From: an uncultured Alphaproteobacteria bacterium
GTDB taxonomy: Bacteria > Pseudomonadota > Alphaproteobacteria > RF32 > CAG-239
Direction: 5' to 3'
DNA: 37,631 nucleotides
NCBI GenBank assembly: GCA_944392205.1
Contig: CALXVV010000003.1
Span: 1 to 37,631 of the forward strand
This document shows positions 24,206-32,549 of the stretch, piece by piece. Position 1 is the first letter of the stretch. The number at the start of each line of letters is the position of its first letter. The notes under the pieces are model-generated. The model saw only the letters and a program-made list of their open reading frames with translations. It was not told the DNA's origin and made no database searches. Made by a program: the position numbers and the translations under genes.

Positions 24206-24359
24206 TTCAAAAATCACCGTTTTTGTACCAATGCTGCCACTATAAACTAAAAGTTTTTTTCGTCAACAGCAAAATGATTAAAGGTGTAAATAAATATAGC
24301 GTTAGAAAGAAAATGTGTATCTTTGTGTATCGTTATCTACAAAAACGGTGATTTTTGAA
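24206..24359. repeat. Invertible promoter element (inverton) with 22-bp inverted repeats
   Basis: Left repeat 24206-24227 and right repeat 24338-24359 are perfect 22-bp reverse complements bounding 110 bp. Each repeat has arms TTCAAAAA and TTTTTGTA (near-palindromic, one mismatch) around the asymmetric core TCACCG, the architecture of a serine-recombinase crossover site with a non-palindromic central AC. Inverted orientation of two such sites gives inversion. The enclosed DNA has no gene but carries one promoter-like element. It sits between a serine recombinase and a paralogue that heads a glycan operon. A simple terminator is unlikely given the 110-bp loop. Inversion itself has not been observed. 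Confidence 0.85.
24239..24266 (-). promoter_or_regulatory. Sigma70-like promoter inside the invertible segment
   Basis: On the minus strand TTGACG (24261-24266) and TATAGT (24239-24244) are separated by 16 bp. It is the best promoter match I found between the two recombinase genes. As sequenced it reads toward the invertase, with a leader of about 105 nt. Inverted, it would read into the plus-strand operon, with a leader of about 40 nt before the ATG at 24375. No comparable plus-strand promoter is visible in the segment. Confidence 0.65.
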
Positions 24360-24374
24360 GATATGAGATAAGCT

Positions 24375-24965
24375 ATGTTTATTGGTTATATAAAAAATAG
24401 CGAAGACAAGGCGGAACAATTACGAGAACACAAGGAGATTCAAGATTTTGCTCAAAAAGCTGGGCTTGACCTCAGCTGTGTTTACTCGGATTCCTCCTTT
24501 GCCAATATCAAAGAAGTCATTTTACCCACCTGCCAAGGTCTTATTATTTGCAGCATAAGCAGCTTAGGAGCCTCTCTATCAGAGATAAAAGAAAATTTAT
24601 TTTTTTGCCGCCAGAAAGATTTTGATATTTTCTCCATTGAAGACGGCTACAAACTTAATTCTGAGATATTAACCCCTGATTTTTTCAAGGGCATAGACTT
24701 AGCCATCAATATTCGCAGTGATCTCATATCCCAAAACACAAAGAAGATATTGCAACGCCGCAAGAACGAGGGTGTCAAGCTTGGCCGTCCCTTGGGCTCA
24801 AGAGTAAAGGAGCGCCTTGAGGGCAAAGAGACAGAGATCAGACGTCTTTTATCGCAAAAGGTCTCCAAAGCAGAGATTGCTCGTCGTTTTAATGTAACCC
24901 GCGTGACGGTATTCAACTTCATCAAGAAGCGCGGTCTTGAAAATGAAGAGCTCGCCCATGCCTAA
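24375..24965 (+). CDS. Degenerate serine recombinase paralogue, probable regulator
   Basis: The 196-residue protein aligns with the neighbouring invertase along its length, but its active site is eroded. GYVRVST is GYIKNSE (Ser9 kept, Arg8 replaced by Lys7). SRLGRN is SSLGAS, so both active-site arginines are lost (Ser63, Ala66). The helix-E pattern ERQLISERTK has become RSDLISQNTK. The hinge LQRRKNEGVKLGRPLGS and the C-terminal helix-turn-helix (KAEIARRFNVTRVTVFNFIKKRG) are preserved. It is therefore probably a DNA-binding protein that cannot recombine. It starts 15 bp after the right inverted repeat and is the first gene of the glycan operon, 42 nt before the next gene. It may modulate inversion or operon transcription; role inferred. 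Confidence 0.85.
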   Translation: MFIGYIKNSEDKAEQLREHKEIQDFAQKAGLDLSCVYSDSSFANIKEVILPTCQGLIICSISSLGASLSEIKENLFFCRQKDFDIFSIEDGYKLNSEILTPDFFKGIDLAINIRSDLISQNTKKILQRRKNEGVKLGRPLGSRVKERLEGKETEIRRLLSQKVSKAEIARRFNVTRVTVFNFIKKRGLENEELAHA

Positions 24966-25007
24966 GATTTCAGACCATACTATCAACTTACTAAAAGGAT
25001 TTTTTCA

Positions 25008-25973
25008 ATGAAAACAATAGTAGTAACAGGAGGAACGGGTTTTTTAGGTTCCAATTTATGTATCCGCCTAATAAATGAGGGCAATCGCATCATATGTGTT
25101 GATAACAACTACACCGGACGTATGCAAAACGTGGCTGAGATTATAAATAATCCGAATTTTCGTTTTATTAAGCACGATATCTGTGAACCTTTAGATGTTA
25201 ATGATGAAAAAATAGACCAGATTTACAATATGGCCTGCCCGGCATCTCCTCCGGCCTATCAGGGAAATTATTCAATAAAGACGACCAAGACTTGCGTATT
25301 TGGTGCAATTAATATGCTTGAATTGGCCAAGAAGCATAGTGCCACCATCTTGCAAACTTCCACCTCTGAAGTTTACGGAGAACCGCTTGTTCACCCGCAA
25401 GTAGAAACTTATCGCGGCAATGTCAATCCCATCGGAATTCGTGCTTGCTATGATGAAGGCAAGCGTTGTGCTGAAAGTTTATTTTTTGACTATCATCGTC
25501 ATGAAGGAGTTGATATTAAGGTTATCCGTATTTTCAACACCTATGGCCCCAAGATGGATCCCAACGATGGCCGTGTAGTTTCCAACTTCATTTGCCAAGC
25601 ATTAAGTGGACAAGATATCACCATTTATGGCGACGGCTCACAAACGCGCTCATTTTGCTATGTTGATGACTTAATTGAGGCCATGATTCGTATGATGAAT
25701 TCAGAAAAAGGCTTCACTGGTCCGGTCAACACAGGCAATCCCGGAGAGTTTACCATCAAAGAATTAGCAGAGAAGGTTACCGCTAAGATTGGAGGAAGCT
25801 CAAAGATTGTCTATAAAGATTTGCCCAAAGACGACCCCACCCAAAGGCGTCCGGATATTACCTTAGCAAGAACTAAACTTGGCTGGGAACCAAAGGTTAA
25901 GTTAGATGAAGGCCTAGACAAAACAATAGAATATTTCAAGACCCAAATAAATTTATTTAAGAAAGCGGAGTAG
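25008..25973 (+). CDS. uxs: UDP-glucuronate decarboxylase (UDP-xylose synthase)
   Basis: NAD-dependent short-chain dehydrogenase-type enzyme converting UDP-glucuronate to UDP-xylose. The 321-residue protein has [10 protein letters not shown] (residues 8-17) for NAD binding. UXS-specific features are [13 protein letters not shown], the TSTSEVYG strand (117-124) and the catalytic pair Tyr148/Lys152 in [11 protein letters not shown], then [22 protein letters not shown] and [21 protein letters not shown] precedes the ATG. The next gene, starting 3 nt after the stop, makes its substrate, so the two form a pathway pair. dTDP-glucose dehydratase is the main alternative but lacks these motifs. Confidence 0.93.
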   Translation: MKTIVVTGGTGFLGSNLCIRLINEGNRIICVDNNYTGRMQNVAEIINNPNFRFIKHDICEPLDVNDEKIDQIYNMACPASPPAYQGNYSIKTTKTCVFGAINMLELAKKHSATILQTSTSEVYGEPLVHPQVETYRGNVNPIGIRACYDEGKRCAESLFFDYHRHEGVDIKVIRIFNTYGPKMDPNDGRVVSNFICQALSGQDITIYGDGSQTRSFCYVDDLIEAMIRMMNSEKGFTGPVNTGNPGEFTIKELAEKVTAKIGGSSKIVYKDLPKDDPTQRRPDITLARTKLGWEPKVKLDEGLDKTIEYFKTQINLFKKAE

Positions 25974-25976
25974 AAA

Positions 25977-27344
25977 ATGAAAGTAGGAATTATCGGAACC
26001 GGTTATGTAGGCTTGCCAACCGGCGTAGGCTTGGCAGAATTAGGCAATCAGGTAACCTGTATTGACCGCGAACCGAGCAAAATAGACGCGCTAAAGGCTG
26101 GCAAGATAACATTGTATGAAGACGGACTGGAAGATCTGTTTCACAAGAATGTAGAAGCGGGACGCCTGCATTTTACCACCTCGATGAAGGAAGGCGTTAC
26201 GGATGCTGACTTGGTTATCATTGCGGTTGGCACTCCGCCCCACCCAATAACCAAAGAAGCAGATATGAAGTATATTCATGCGGCAGCAACCGAACTGGCA
26301 GATTACCTAACCGGCTACACGGTGATTGCCACCAAATCAACTGTTCCGGTCGGAACCGGCGATGATGTAGAGGCTTTAATTTCCAAGAAAAATCCGTTTG
26401 CCAACTTTGATGTTGTATCATTGCCCGAGTTTCTGCGCGAAGGTTTTGCGGTGCACGACTTTTTCCACCCCGATAGAATTGTTGTCGGCGCCAATACCGA
26501 AAAAGCCAAGAACGTAATCAAAGAGCTTTATAAACCATTTGCAAACAAGACCAACATGCTGTTTGTCAAACGCCGTTCATCTGAGACCATAAAATACGCC
26601 TCCAATGCCTTTTTGGCCATTAAGATTCATTATATTAATGAGATGGCCAATTTCTGCGAAAAGACGGGAGCCGATATTTATGAGGTTGCCCAAGGCATGG
26701 GGCTAGACAGCCGCATCGGTCCAAAATTTTTGAATCCCGGTCCTGGCTACGGCGGAAGTTGTTTTCCCAAAGATACGATGGCAATGTCCTATATGGCGCG
26801 CCAAAATGGTGTTGAGATGACTTTGATCAATGCGGCCATTGTTGGTAATAGCAATCGTAAAAAACAAATGGCCGAGCGGATATTAAACGCGGTTAAAGAT
26901 ATCGAAAAACCCAAGATTGCGGTTTTAGGTCTGGCATTTAAGGATGGTACTGATGACTGCCGAGAAAGCCCGGCGATGGAAATTGTCGGTGAATTAATCA
27001 GCAGAGGTGCCGACATTACGGCCTATGACCCCAAGGCTATGGGCACGGCCTGCAGACTGGTAGGCAACAAGATAGGCTATGCCGACAATATGTACCAAGC
27101 CCTGCAAGGAGCTGATGTCCTGGCGATATTGACCGAATGGAACGAGTTTAGAGACCTCGACCTAGGCAAAGCCGCCGGGTTCATGCGTCACAAAAAGATT
27201 GTTGACTGCCGCAACTTGCTGGACGGAGAGAAGGCAAGACACGCGGGCTTTGACTACCAAGGAATTGGTCGGCCTGAGGTAAAAAGCCAAGAATCCACAA
27301 TCAACAATATCCTAAAAATTAGGGATCAATATCGTAATCGATAA
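25977..27344 (+). CDS. ugd: UDP-glucose 6-dehydrogenase
   Basis: Oxidises UDP-glucose to UDP-glucuronate with two NAD. The 455-residue protein has the Rossmann motif GIIGTGYVGLPTGVGLAELG at its start, AVGTPPHP and KSTVPVGTGD, then the central helix ETIKYASNAFLAIKIHYINEMANFCE. The catalytic Cys262 lies in GPGYGGSCFPKD. The C-terminal UDP-binding domain includes VLGLAFKDGTDDCRESPA and ADVLAILTEWNEFR. Everything needed for activity is present. It follows uxs with a 3-nt gap and feeds it UDP-glucuronate. Confidence 0.95.
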   Translation: MKVGIIGTGYVGLPTGVGLAELGNQVTCIDREPSKIDALKAGKITLYEDGLEDLFHKNVEAGRLHFTTSMKEGVTDADLVIIAVGTPPHPITKEADMKYIHAAATELADYLTGYTVIATKSTVPVGTGDDVEALISKKNPFANFDVVSLPEFLREGFAVHDFFHPDRIVVGANTEKAKNVIKELYKPFANKTNMLFVKRRSSETIKYASNAFLAIKIHYINEMANFCEKTGADIYEVAQGMGLDSRIGPKFLNPGPGYGGSCFPKDTMAMSYMARQNGVEMTLINAAIVGNSNRKKQMAERILNAVKDIEKPKIAVLGLAFKDGTDDCRESPAMEIVGELISRGADITAYDPKAMGTACRLVGNKIGYADNMYQALQGADVLAILTEWNEFRDLDLGKAAGFMRHKKIVDCRNLLDGEKARHAGFDYQGIGRPEVKSQESTINNILKIRDQYRNR

Positions 27345-27361
27345 GAATAAAGGGGCAGTTT

Positions 27362-28330
27362 ATGATTCTCGTCATGGGCGGAGCCGGCTACATAGGCTCA
27401 CATACAGTAAAGCACTTGCTGGATAATGGCTACCAGGTAGTTGTTGCCGATAATCTGATTTATGGCCACCGAGAGGCGGTTGATGAGCGTGCGATTTTTG
27501 AACACGCAGACTTGCTGGATACTTATTCTTTGCAACAAGTGTTTAACAAGCACAAGATTGACGCAGTTATCCATTTTGCGGCTTTTGCCTATGTTGGAGA
27601 AAGCGTCGGCGAGCCGCAAAAATATTACTATAACAATGTTGTCGGCACAATAAATTTGCTTAATGCAATGCTAGCACATGGGGTCAAGGATATTGTGTTC
27701 TCCAGCACTTGCGCAACTTATGGTGAGCCGCAATATACCCCGATAGATGAGCAACACCCGCAAAATCCGATTAATCCTTATGGCCGCACCAAATTGATGA
27801 TTGAGCAAATTTTTGCCGATTACGAGCGGGCTTATGGTTTACGCCATATTGCCCTGCGGTATTTTAATGCCGCCGGATGTTCGGCAGATGGGAGTATTGG
27901 TGAAAGCCATACGCCGGAAACGCATTTGATACCACTGGTTTTGAAAGCCATAAGCGGCGAAAGAAAATCAATCAGTGTTTTTGGCACAGATTATGACACG
28001 CCGGACGGAACCTGTATCCGCGACTATATACATGTAGAAGATTTGGCTTTGGCACACCGCTTGGCGGTTGAAAAGCTGAGTGACTACAGCGGTTGTATAA
28101 ATCTTGGCACCGGAATTGGTACGAGTGTAAAAGAAATCATAGCTGCCGCCGAAGAGGTCAGCGGCAAGAAATGTCCGGTCGAATATGGCGCTCGCCGTGC
28201 GGGAGATCCAGCTCGTTTGTTTGCCGACAATCATAAAGCCAAAGAGATTTTAGGCTGGAAGCCAAAATATACCAACATCAAAGACATCATCCAAACCGCA
28301 TGGAATTGGGAAATCAACCGGAGATTTTAA
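27362..28330 (+). CDS. galE: UDP-glucose 4-epimerase
   Basis: Interconverts UDP-glucose and UDP-galactose. The 322-residue protein has GGAGYIGSHTVKHLLDNGYQVVVADNL (NAD binding), HFAAFAYVGESV, FSSTCATYGEP and the catalytic Tyr140/Lys144 in NPYGRTKLMIEQI. ALRYFNAAGC and GTCIRDYIHVEDLALAH are GalE-specific. The length is typical. It supplies UDP-galactose (or an amino-sugar counterpart) for the glycosyltransferases downstream. 17 nt separate it from ugd. It is the last gene with host-like base composition before the AT-rich stretch. Confidence 0.93.
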   Translation: MILVMGGAGYIGSHTVKHLLDNGYQVVVADNLIYGHREAVDERAIFEHADLLDTYSLQQVFNKHKIDAVIHFAAFAYVGESVGEPQKYYYNNVVGTINLLNAMLAHGVKDIVFSSTCATYGEPQYTPIDEQHPQNPINPYGRTKLMIEQIFADYERAYGLRHIALRYFNAAGCSADGSIGESHTPETHLIPLVLKAISGERKSISVFGTDYDTPDGTCIRDYIHVEDLALAHRLAVEKLSDYSGCINLGTGIGTSVKEIIAAAEEVSGKKCPVEYGARRAGDPARLFADNHKAKEILGWKPKYTNIKDIIQTAWNWEINRRF

Positions 28331-28334
28331 AAAA

Positions 28335-29435
28335 ATGGTAACAGAGCTATACCCTACATTTAAGAAAAATAATATTGCTGTCGTTTTTTCAATTACAGAC
28401 AATTATGTACCTATTTTTGGAACCTGTTTACAATCATTAATAAACAATAGTAGCCCACGCAATAACTACGATATTTATGTTTTTTCCGAAAATATTTCAG
28501 AAAACAATCAAATGCGATTAAAATTGATGTGTTCTCAAAAAAATTTTTCACTAAGATTTATAGATATAAAGCCATATCTGTCAAAATATCCTAGAAGCGA
28601 TTTTTATTTATCTGAACATATAACCATAGCCACTTACTATCGTTTCTTTATTCCTTCTGTATTTAAAAATTTTGATAAAGTTATTTATTCTGATAGCGAT
28701 GTTATTTATGAAAATGATGTTGCTCTTTTATATAAACAAAACATAAGAAATTACATTATTGGAGCGGCTTTGTCTGGCTGGCAGTATGCCATGAATGACA
28801 AATTTAAGCATTATGCGCTTGATATATTAAAAATGACAGATGCAACCCAATATATTCAGGGGGGAATTCTTTTATGCAATATTAAGAGAATGATAGCATA
28901 TGATTTTACAAATAAATGTATAAAAGCTCTGAAAAGAATAAAGACACCAAAAACATGGGATCAATGTATAATTAACAGTGTTTGCAACGGACAAATATAT
29001 TTTTTAGATCGGAAATGGAATGTGGAGTGGCATTATCCATTTTGTCATCCCAATTATGAACAAAAAGTTTCTCAAAGAATATATGATGATTATTTAGAAG
29101 CCAGAGCCAAACCTAACATTGTACACTATGCATCAGCAATAAAACCGTGGAATGCTCCTGAAAGAGATTTAGCATCAAATTTTTGGAAATATGCAAGAGT
29201 TTCGCCTTTTTATGAAGAAATATTGGAGATTTTGCTAGCCTCCAAAATGCCGAAAGATCCAGACTTAAAACAAATTAAAGAGATTGCAAATTTGGGAAAA
29301 TTAAAAATCAATTATTTGAGATATAAACTTCTTTCATTTCTTACAATTGGTAAAAAACGCAGAAAATATTGTGAAAAGAAAAAATCGACTAAAACGCGTA
29401 TCAAAAATATCAAAAAATTTTTAAGGACTCTTTAG
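28335..29435 (+). CDS. Glycosyltransferase family 8 protein
   Basis: Predicted retaining sugar transferase. The 366-residue protein has the GT8 fold signature: IAVVFSITDNYVPIFGTCLQSLINNSS at the N-terminus, ITIATYYRFFIPSVFKNFDKVIYSDSDVIYENDVALLY with the metal-binding DSD, YIQGGILLCNIKRM, KTWDQCIINSVCNGQIYFLDRKWNVEW and a final IVHYASAIKPWNAP (the GT8 H-x-x-G/S-x-x-K-P-W region). The C-terminal tail is Lys-rich. GGAG lies about 11 nt before the ATG. Base composition is visibly more AT-rich than galE. It is paralogous to the first half of the next gene. Acceptor and donor unknown. Confidence 0.9.
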   Translation: MVTELYPTFKKNNIAVVFSITDNYVPIFGTCLQSLINNSSPRNNYDIYVFSENISENNQMRLKLMCSQKNFSLRFIDIKPYLSKYPRSDFYLSEHITIATYYRFFIPSVFKNFDKVIYSDSDVIYENDVALLYKQNIRNYIIGAALSGWQYAMNDKFKHYALDILKMTDATQYIQGGILLCNIKRMIAYDFTNKCIKALKRIKTPKTWDQCIINSVCNGQIYFLDRKWNVEWHYPFCHPNYEQKVSQRIYDDYLEARAKPNIVHYASAIKPWNAPERDLASNFWKYARVSPFYEEILEILLASKMPKDPDLKQIKEIANLGKLKINYLRYKLLSFLTIGKKRRKYCEKKKSTKTRIKNIKKFLRTL

Positions 29436-31517
29436 ATGGCTAAATCTTTGTTACCAGCTTTTTCGAACAATAATATTCCAATTGCATTTGCTGTAACAAA
29501 TAACTATGTGCAGTATTTTGGAGTATGTTTATGGTCTATAATATCCAATAGTTCATCCAAAAATCGGTATGATATTGTTGTATTAGAAAGCGATATTTCG
29601 TTTGAAAATAAGGAACGTTTGAAGAAAATTTTGCCCCCAAATTTTTCCATTAGATATATTGATATGAACCAATACATGGCTAATCTTGACAAAAGCCAAT
29701 TTTATATCTCTGGGCACATTACATTAGCAACATATTATCGTTTTTTTATTCCCCAGATTTTTAACAATTATGAAAAAATAATTTATCTAGACTCTGACTT
29801 AGTCGTAACACACGATATTGCCGATTTGTTTTCAACAAATATCAAAAATTATGTCCTTGCGGCGGCCACAGATACAGCAATGTGTGCATTTTTAAAAGCA
29901 CGCAATAATTATCTAGAGTACGCTAAGAATGTAATGCGATTACCTTCCCCGTACTATTGTTTCAATGCTGGCGTCTTAGTTTGCAATATTTCTAAAATGA
30001 ATCAAGTAAATTTTACAAATAAGTGCATTGAACGTTTAAATGAAATAAAAAAAACTTGGTCTTGGGATCAAGACATTCTTAACTCATTGTATGCAAAGGA
30101 TTATCTTCTATTAGATCAGTCATGGAATGTTCAATGGCATACAAGCTTTGACAAACATTTATTAGAATGTCTGCCCCCAACATTACGAACGACCTATCAT
30201 GACGCTTGTCAACATCCTAAAATCATACACTACACATCAAGTTTAAAAGCATGGAACAGTAAAGATAAATATTTAGCCCAATATTTTTGGAAATATGCAA
30301 GAACTTCTATATTTTATGAGGAAATATTATATAGTAACATTGATACGCCAAGCGTACCTTCTGGATTTAAATCAGATACAAAAAGAACCTGCTCCAATAA
30401 ACTTAAAAAAACTTTATGTTCAAGATTGAAACAATCCATTTTATCTTTAGTTAACTTGTTAAACTTCTATATTTATCACAAGGAAAATCTAAATGATATA
30501 TCCGTTATAAAGTGTTTTGGAATCCCTATTTATAAAAAAGACAAGTATACAACTTTCGTATTTGGTATCAAAATATATAAAAACTACAAACAAGAACTTA
30601 ACTTATTAAAAAAACAAAATAAGCAATTAAAATTTTCTTTTGAAGAATTCCAAGAAGACACAAAAAATTATATAGAAGAGCTGAAATCTCGTATTGTAAA
30701 ACGCCCCTTGGAGCAAAGAAGTTTAATTAATATTTTCTGTACATACCATTACCAAGACGGATATCCTCTGTTTCAATCAGATATTTACATTCCCATTCAA
30801 ACCGGTGCCGCAAATTCTGATGTGGATTTTGGAATTCTGAAAGATAATGATGGAGATAATATTTCCGAAAAGAATGACTTTTTTGCGGAATTAACTGCCA
30901 CGTATTGGGTCTGGAAGAATTGGCTGACGACTCATCCAAATGTTGAATATATAGGAGCTGCACATCACTACAATCATTTGGATTTGCCACGTATACACCC
31001 ACTACAACGCCAAGGAGTTTCAATTTATAAATTAGGTCTAGATAAATTTGTCAAAGAATTTTCTGTATATGATTTAGAGCATATAGACCTTGAGCCATAT
31101 GATATTATTCTACCAAAAAAAATAAAATATGGGCAGATTAATCAGACCTTATTCAGCCAATATTGTGAATGCCACCCTCAAGAACAATATATAGAATTTG
31201 AAAAAATAGTTGAAAAACATCATCCTAAATGTAAACCGCTTCTGCCCAAACTACGAAATTTAACAGAATTCTATTTGGGAAATTCTTACGTTATGAGAAG
31301 AAACTTATTTGATGACTATTGTCAGTGGTTATTTCCCATGCTATTTGAACTAGAGAACCAGACAAACTGTTTTGAAAAATATAATAATTATGTTTCTAAA
31401 AAGCGCAGAATTCCACCGTTTTTATCAGAAAGGTTCATTAATCTTTGGTTAATGGAAAAACAAATGGACACAAAACTTAAAATAGGAGAACGCACATGGA
31501 TGAGCATAATCTTATAA
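29436..31517 (+). CDS. Two-domain glycosyltransferase: GT8 fused to DUF4422
   Basis: A 693-residue protein. Residues 1 to about 300 form a GT8 domain closely resembling the previous gene product: IPIAFAVTNNYVQYFGVCLWSIISNSS, IIYLDSDLVVTHDIADLF with the DSD motif, WDQDILNSLYAKDYLLLDQSWNVQW and IIHYTSSLKAWNS. A linker with a coiled-coil-like stretch (about 385-415) follows. A C-terminal DUF4422 domain spans about 425-690, with IFCTYHYQDGYPLFQSDIYIPIQTGAA, DNDGDNISEKNDFFAELTATYWVWKNW and IGAAHHYNHL. DUF4422 proteins are found in capsule and LPS loci and are thought to be glycosyltransferases. The start abuts the stop of the previous gene; the end overlaps the next gene by 22 nt. Probably adds two sugars in sequence (inference). 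Confidence 0.88.
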   Translation: MAKSLLPAFSNNNIPIAFAVTNNYVQYFGVCLWSIISNSSSKNRYDIVVLESDISFENKERLKKILPPNFSIRYIDMNQYMANLDKSQFYISGHITLATYYRFFIPQIFNNYEKIIYLDSDLVVTHDIADLFSTNIKNYVLAAATDTAMCAFLKARNNYLEYAKNVMRLPSPYYCFNAGVLVCNISKMNQVNFTNKCIERLNEIKKTWSWDQDILNSLYAKDYLLLDQSWNVQWHTSFDKHLLECLPPTLRTTYHDACQHPKIIHYTSSLKAWNSKDKYLAQYFWKYARTSIFYEEILYSNIDTPSVPSGFKSDTKRTCSNKLKKTLCSRLKQSILSLVNLLNFYIYHKENLNDISVIKCFGIPIYKKDKYTTFVFGIKIYKNYKQELNLLKKQNKQLKFSFEEFQEDTKNYIEELKSRIVKRPLEQRSLINIFCTYHYQDGYPLFQSDIYIPIQTGAANSDVDFGILKDNDGDNISEKNDFFAELTATYWVWKNWLTTHPNVEYIGAAHHYNHLDLPRIHPLQRQGVSIYKLGLDKFVKEFSVYDLEHIDLEPYDIILPKKIKYGQINQTLFSQYCECHPQEQYIEFEKIVEKHHPKCKPLLPKLRNLTEFYLGNSYVMRRNLFDDYCQWLFPMLFELENQTNCFEKYNNYVSKKRRIPPFLSERFINLWLMEKQMDTKLKIGERTWMSIIL

Positions 31518-32536
31518 AATCCAGCTACAAAATATTAGCTATCATTCCAGCTCGCTCTGGTTCTAAAAGTGTTCCTAATAAAAACATCCGATTAATAAAT
31601 AAAAAACCGATGCTAGCATACTCAATAGAACATGCTCGAGCATCTAAATATATTAATAGAATCATTTTAAGTACTGATTCAAAAGAGTATGCTGAAATTG
31701 GAAAAAAATATGGAGCAGAGATTCCTTTTATTCGTCCATCTCAATACGCTACAGACACAGCCTTAGATATAGATGTTTTTTACCACGCACTAAACTACCT
31801 TCAAGAAAAAGAAAATTATATCGCAGATATAGTAGTCCATTTACGCCCTACATATCCTTGGAGACATGTAGAAGATATTGATAATATGATTGAAATTATG
31901 CTTAGGGATTTTACCATAGATTCCGTACGTAGTATAGCCCCTTCAAAAGAAAACCCCTTTAAAATGTGGACAATGTCTGATGATGGAAAGTTACACCCAA
32001 TATCCAACACCATACCTGAGTGTTATAATTCTCCCAGACAGTCATTACCCCAAACATACTACCAAAACGCCTGCATTGATATAATCAGAGGATCCACGAT
32101 ATTAGAAAAAAAATCTATGACAGGAAAGAATATACACGGATATCTAATGTCAAATAATCTAGATATAGATACAGAAGATGATTTAGCTCTTACGGCGCAG
32201 CTTATTAATACAGTATCTGGCCATCAAACGTTTTGTATAGATATTGACGGTGTTATAGCTATTACGCCTGACACAAGTGATTACAATAAAAGTAGCCCTA
32301 ATTTTGATAATATACAAAAAATTAACAAGCTGTACAGATATGGAAATAAGATAATACTATTTACTGCTCGTGGCAGCGCCACAGGAAAAGACTGGTTTTC
32401 ACTTACCCAACAACAGATGAAAGATTGGGGGGTTATGTATCATGAACTAAAAATGGGAAAACCCGCTGCTAATTTCTATTTAGATGACCACGCACTAACA
32501 TTAAACAACTTCATACAAATTTTTAACTACATTTAA
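31496..32536 (+). CDS. CMP-nonulosonate synthetase fused to a HAD phosphatase
   Basis: Residues 1 to about 238 are a cytidylyltransferase of the NeuA type: ILAIIPARSGSKSVPNKNIRLINKKPMLAYSIEHA (nucleotide-binding loop), then LRPTYPWRHVEDIDNMIEIM, QTYYQNACIDIIR and NLDIDTEDDLALTAQLI. Residues about 244-346 are a HAD-like domain with all four motifs: Asp249/Asp251 in FCIDIDGVI, Thr290 in LFTARG, Lys322 in GKPAANFYLDD and the acidic pair 330-331. A plausible role is activation of a nonulosonic acid with CTP, with the HAD half removing a phosphate from the precursor. AGGAG precedes the ATG, and the gene overlaps the previous one by 22 nt. It is followed by the NeuB-like synthase. Exact sugar unknown. 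Confidence 0.87.
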   Translation: MDEHNLIKSSYKILAIIPARSGSKSVPNKNIRLINKKPMLAYSIEHARASKYINRIILSTDSKEYAEIGKKYGAEIPFIRPSQYATDTALDIDVFYHALNYLQEKENYIADIVVHLRPTYPWRHVEDIDNMIEIMLRDFTIDSVRSIAPSKENPFKMWTMSDDGKLHPISNTIPECYNSPRQSLPQTYYQNACIDIIRGSTILEKKSMTGKNIHGYLMSNNLDIDTEDDLALTAQLINTVSGHQTFCIDIDGVIAITPDTSDYNKSSPNFDNIQKINKLYRYGNKIILFTARGSATGKDWFSLTQQQMKDWGVMYHELKMGKPAANFYLDDHALTLNNFIQIFNYI

Positions 32537-32549
32537 GAGGAGAAAAAAT

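Noticed and set aside
24206-24359. Reading the 22-bp inverted repeats as a transcription terminator or CRISPR-like element
   Set aside because: A 110-bp loop is too long for a terminator, there is no T tract, and only two repeat copies exist.
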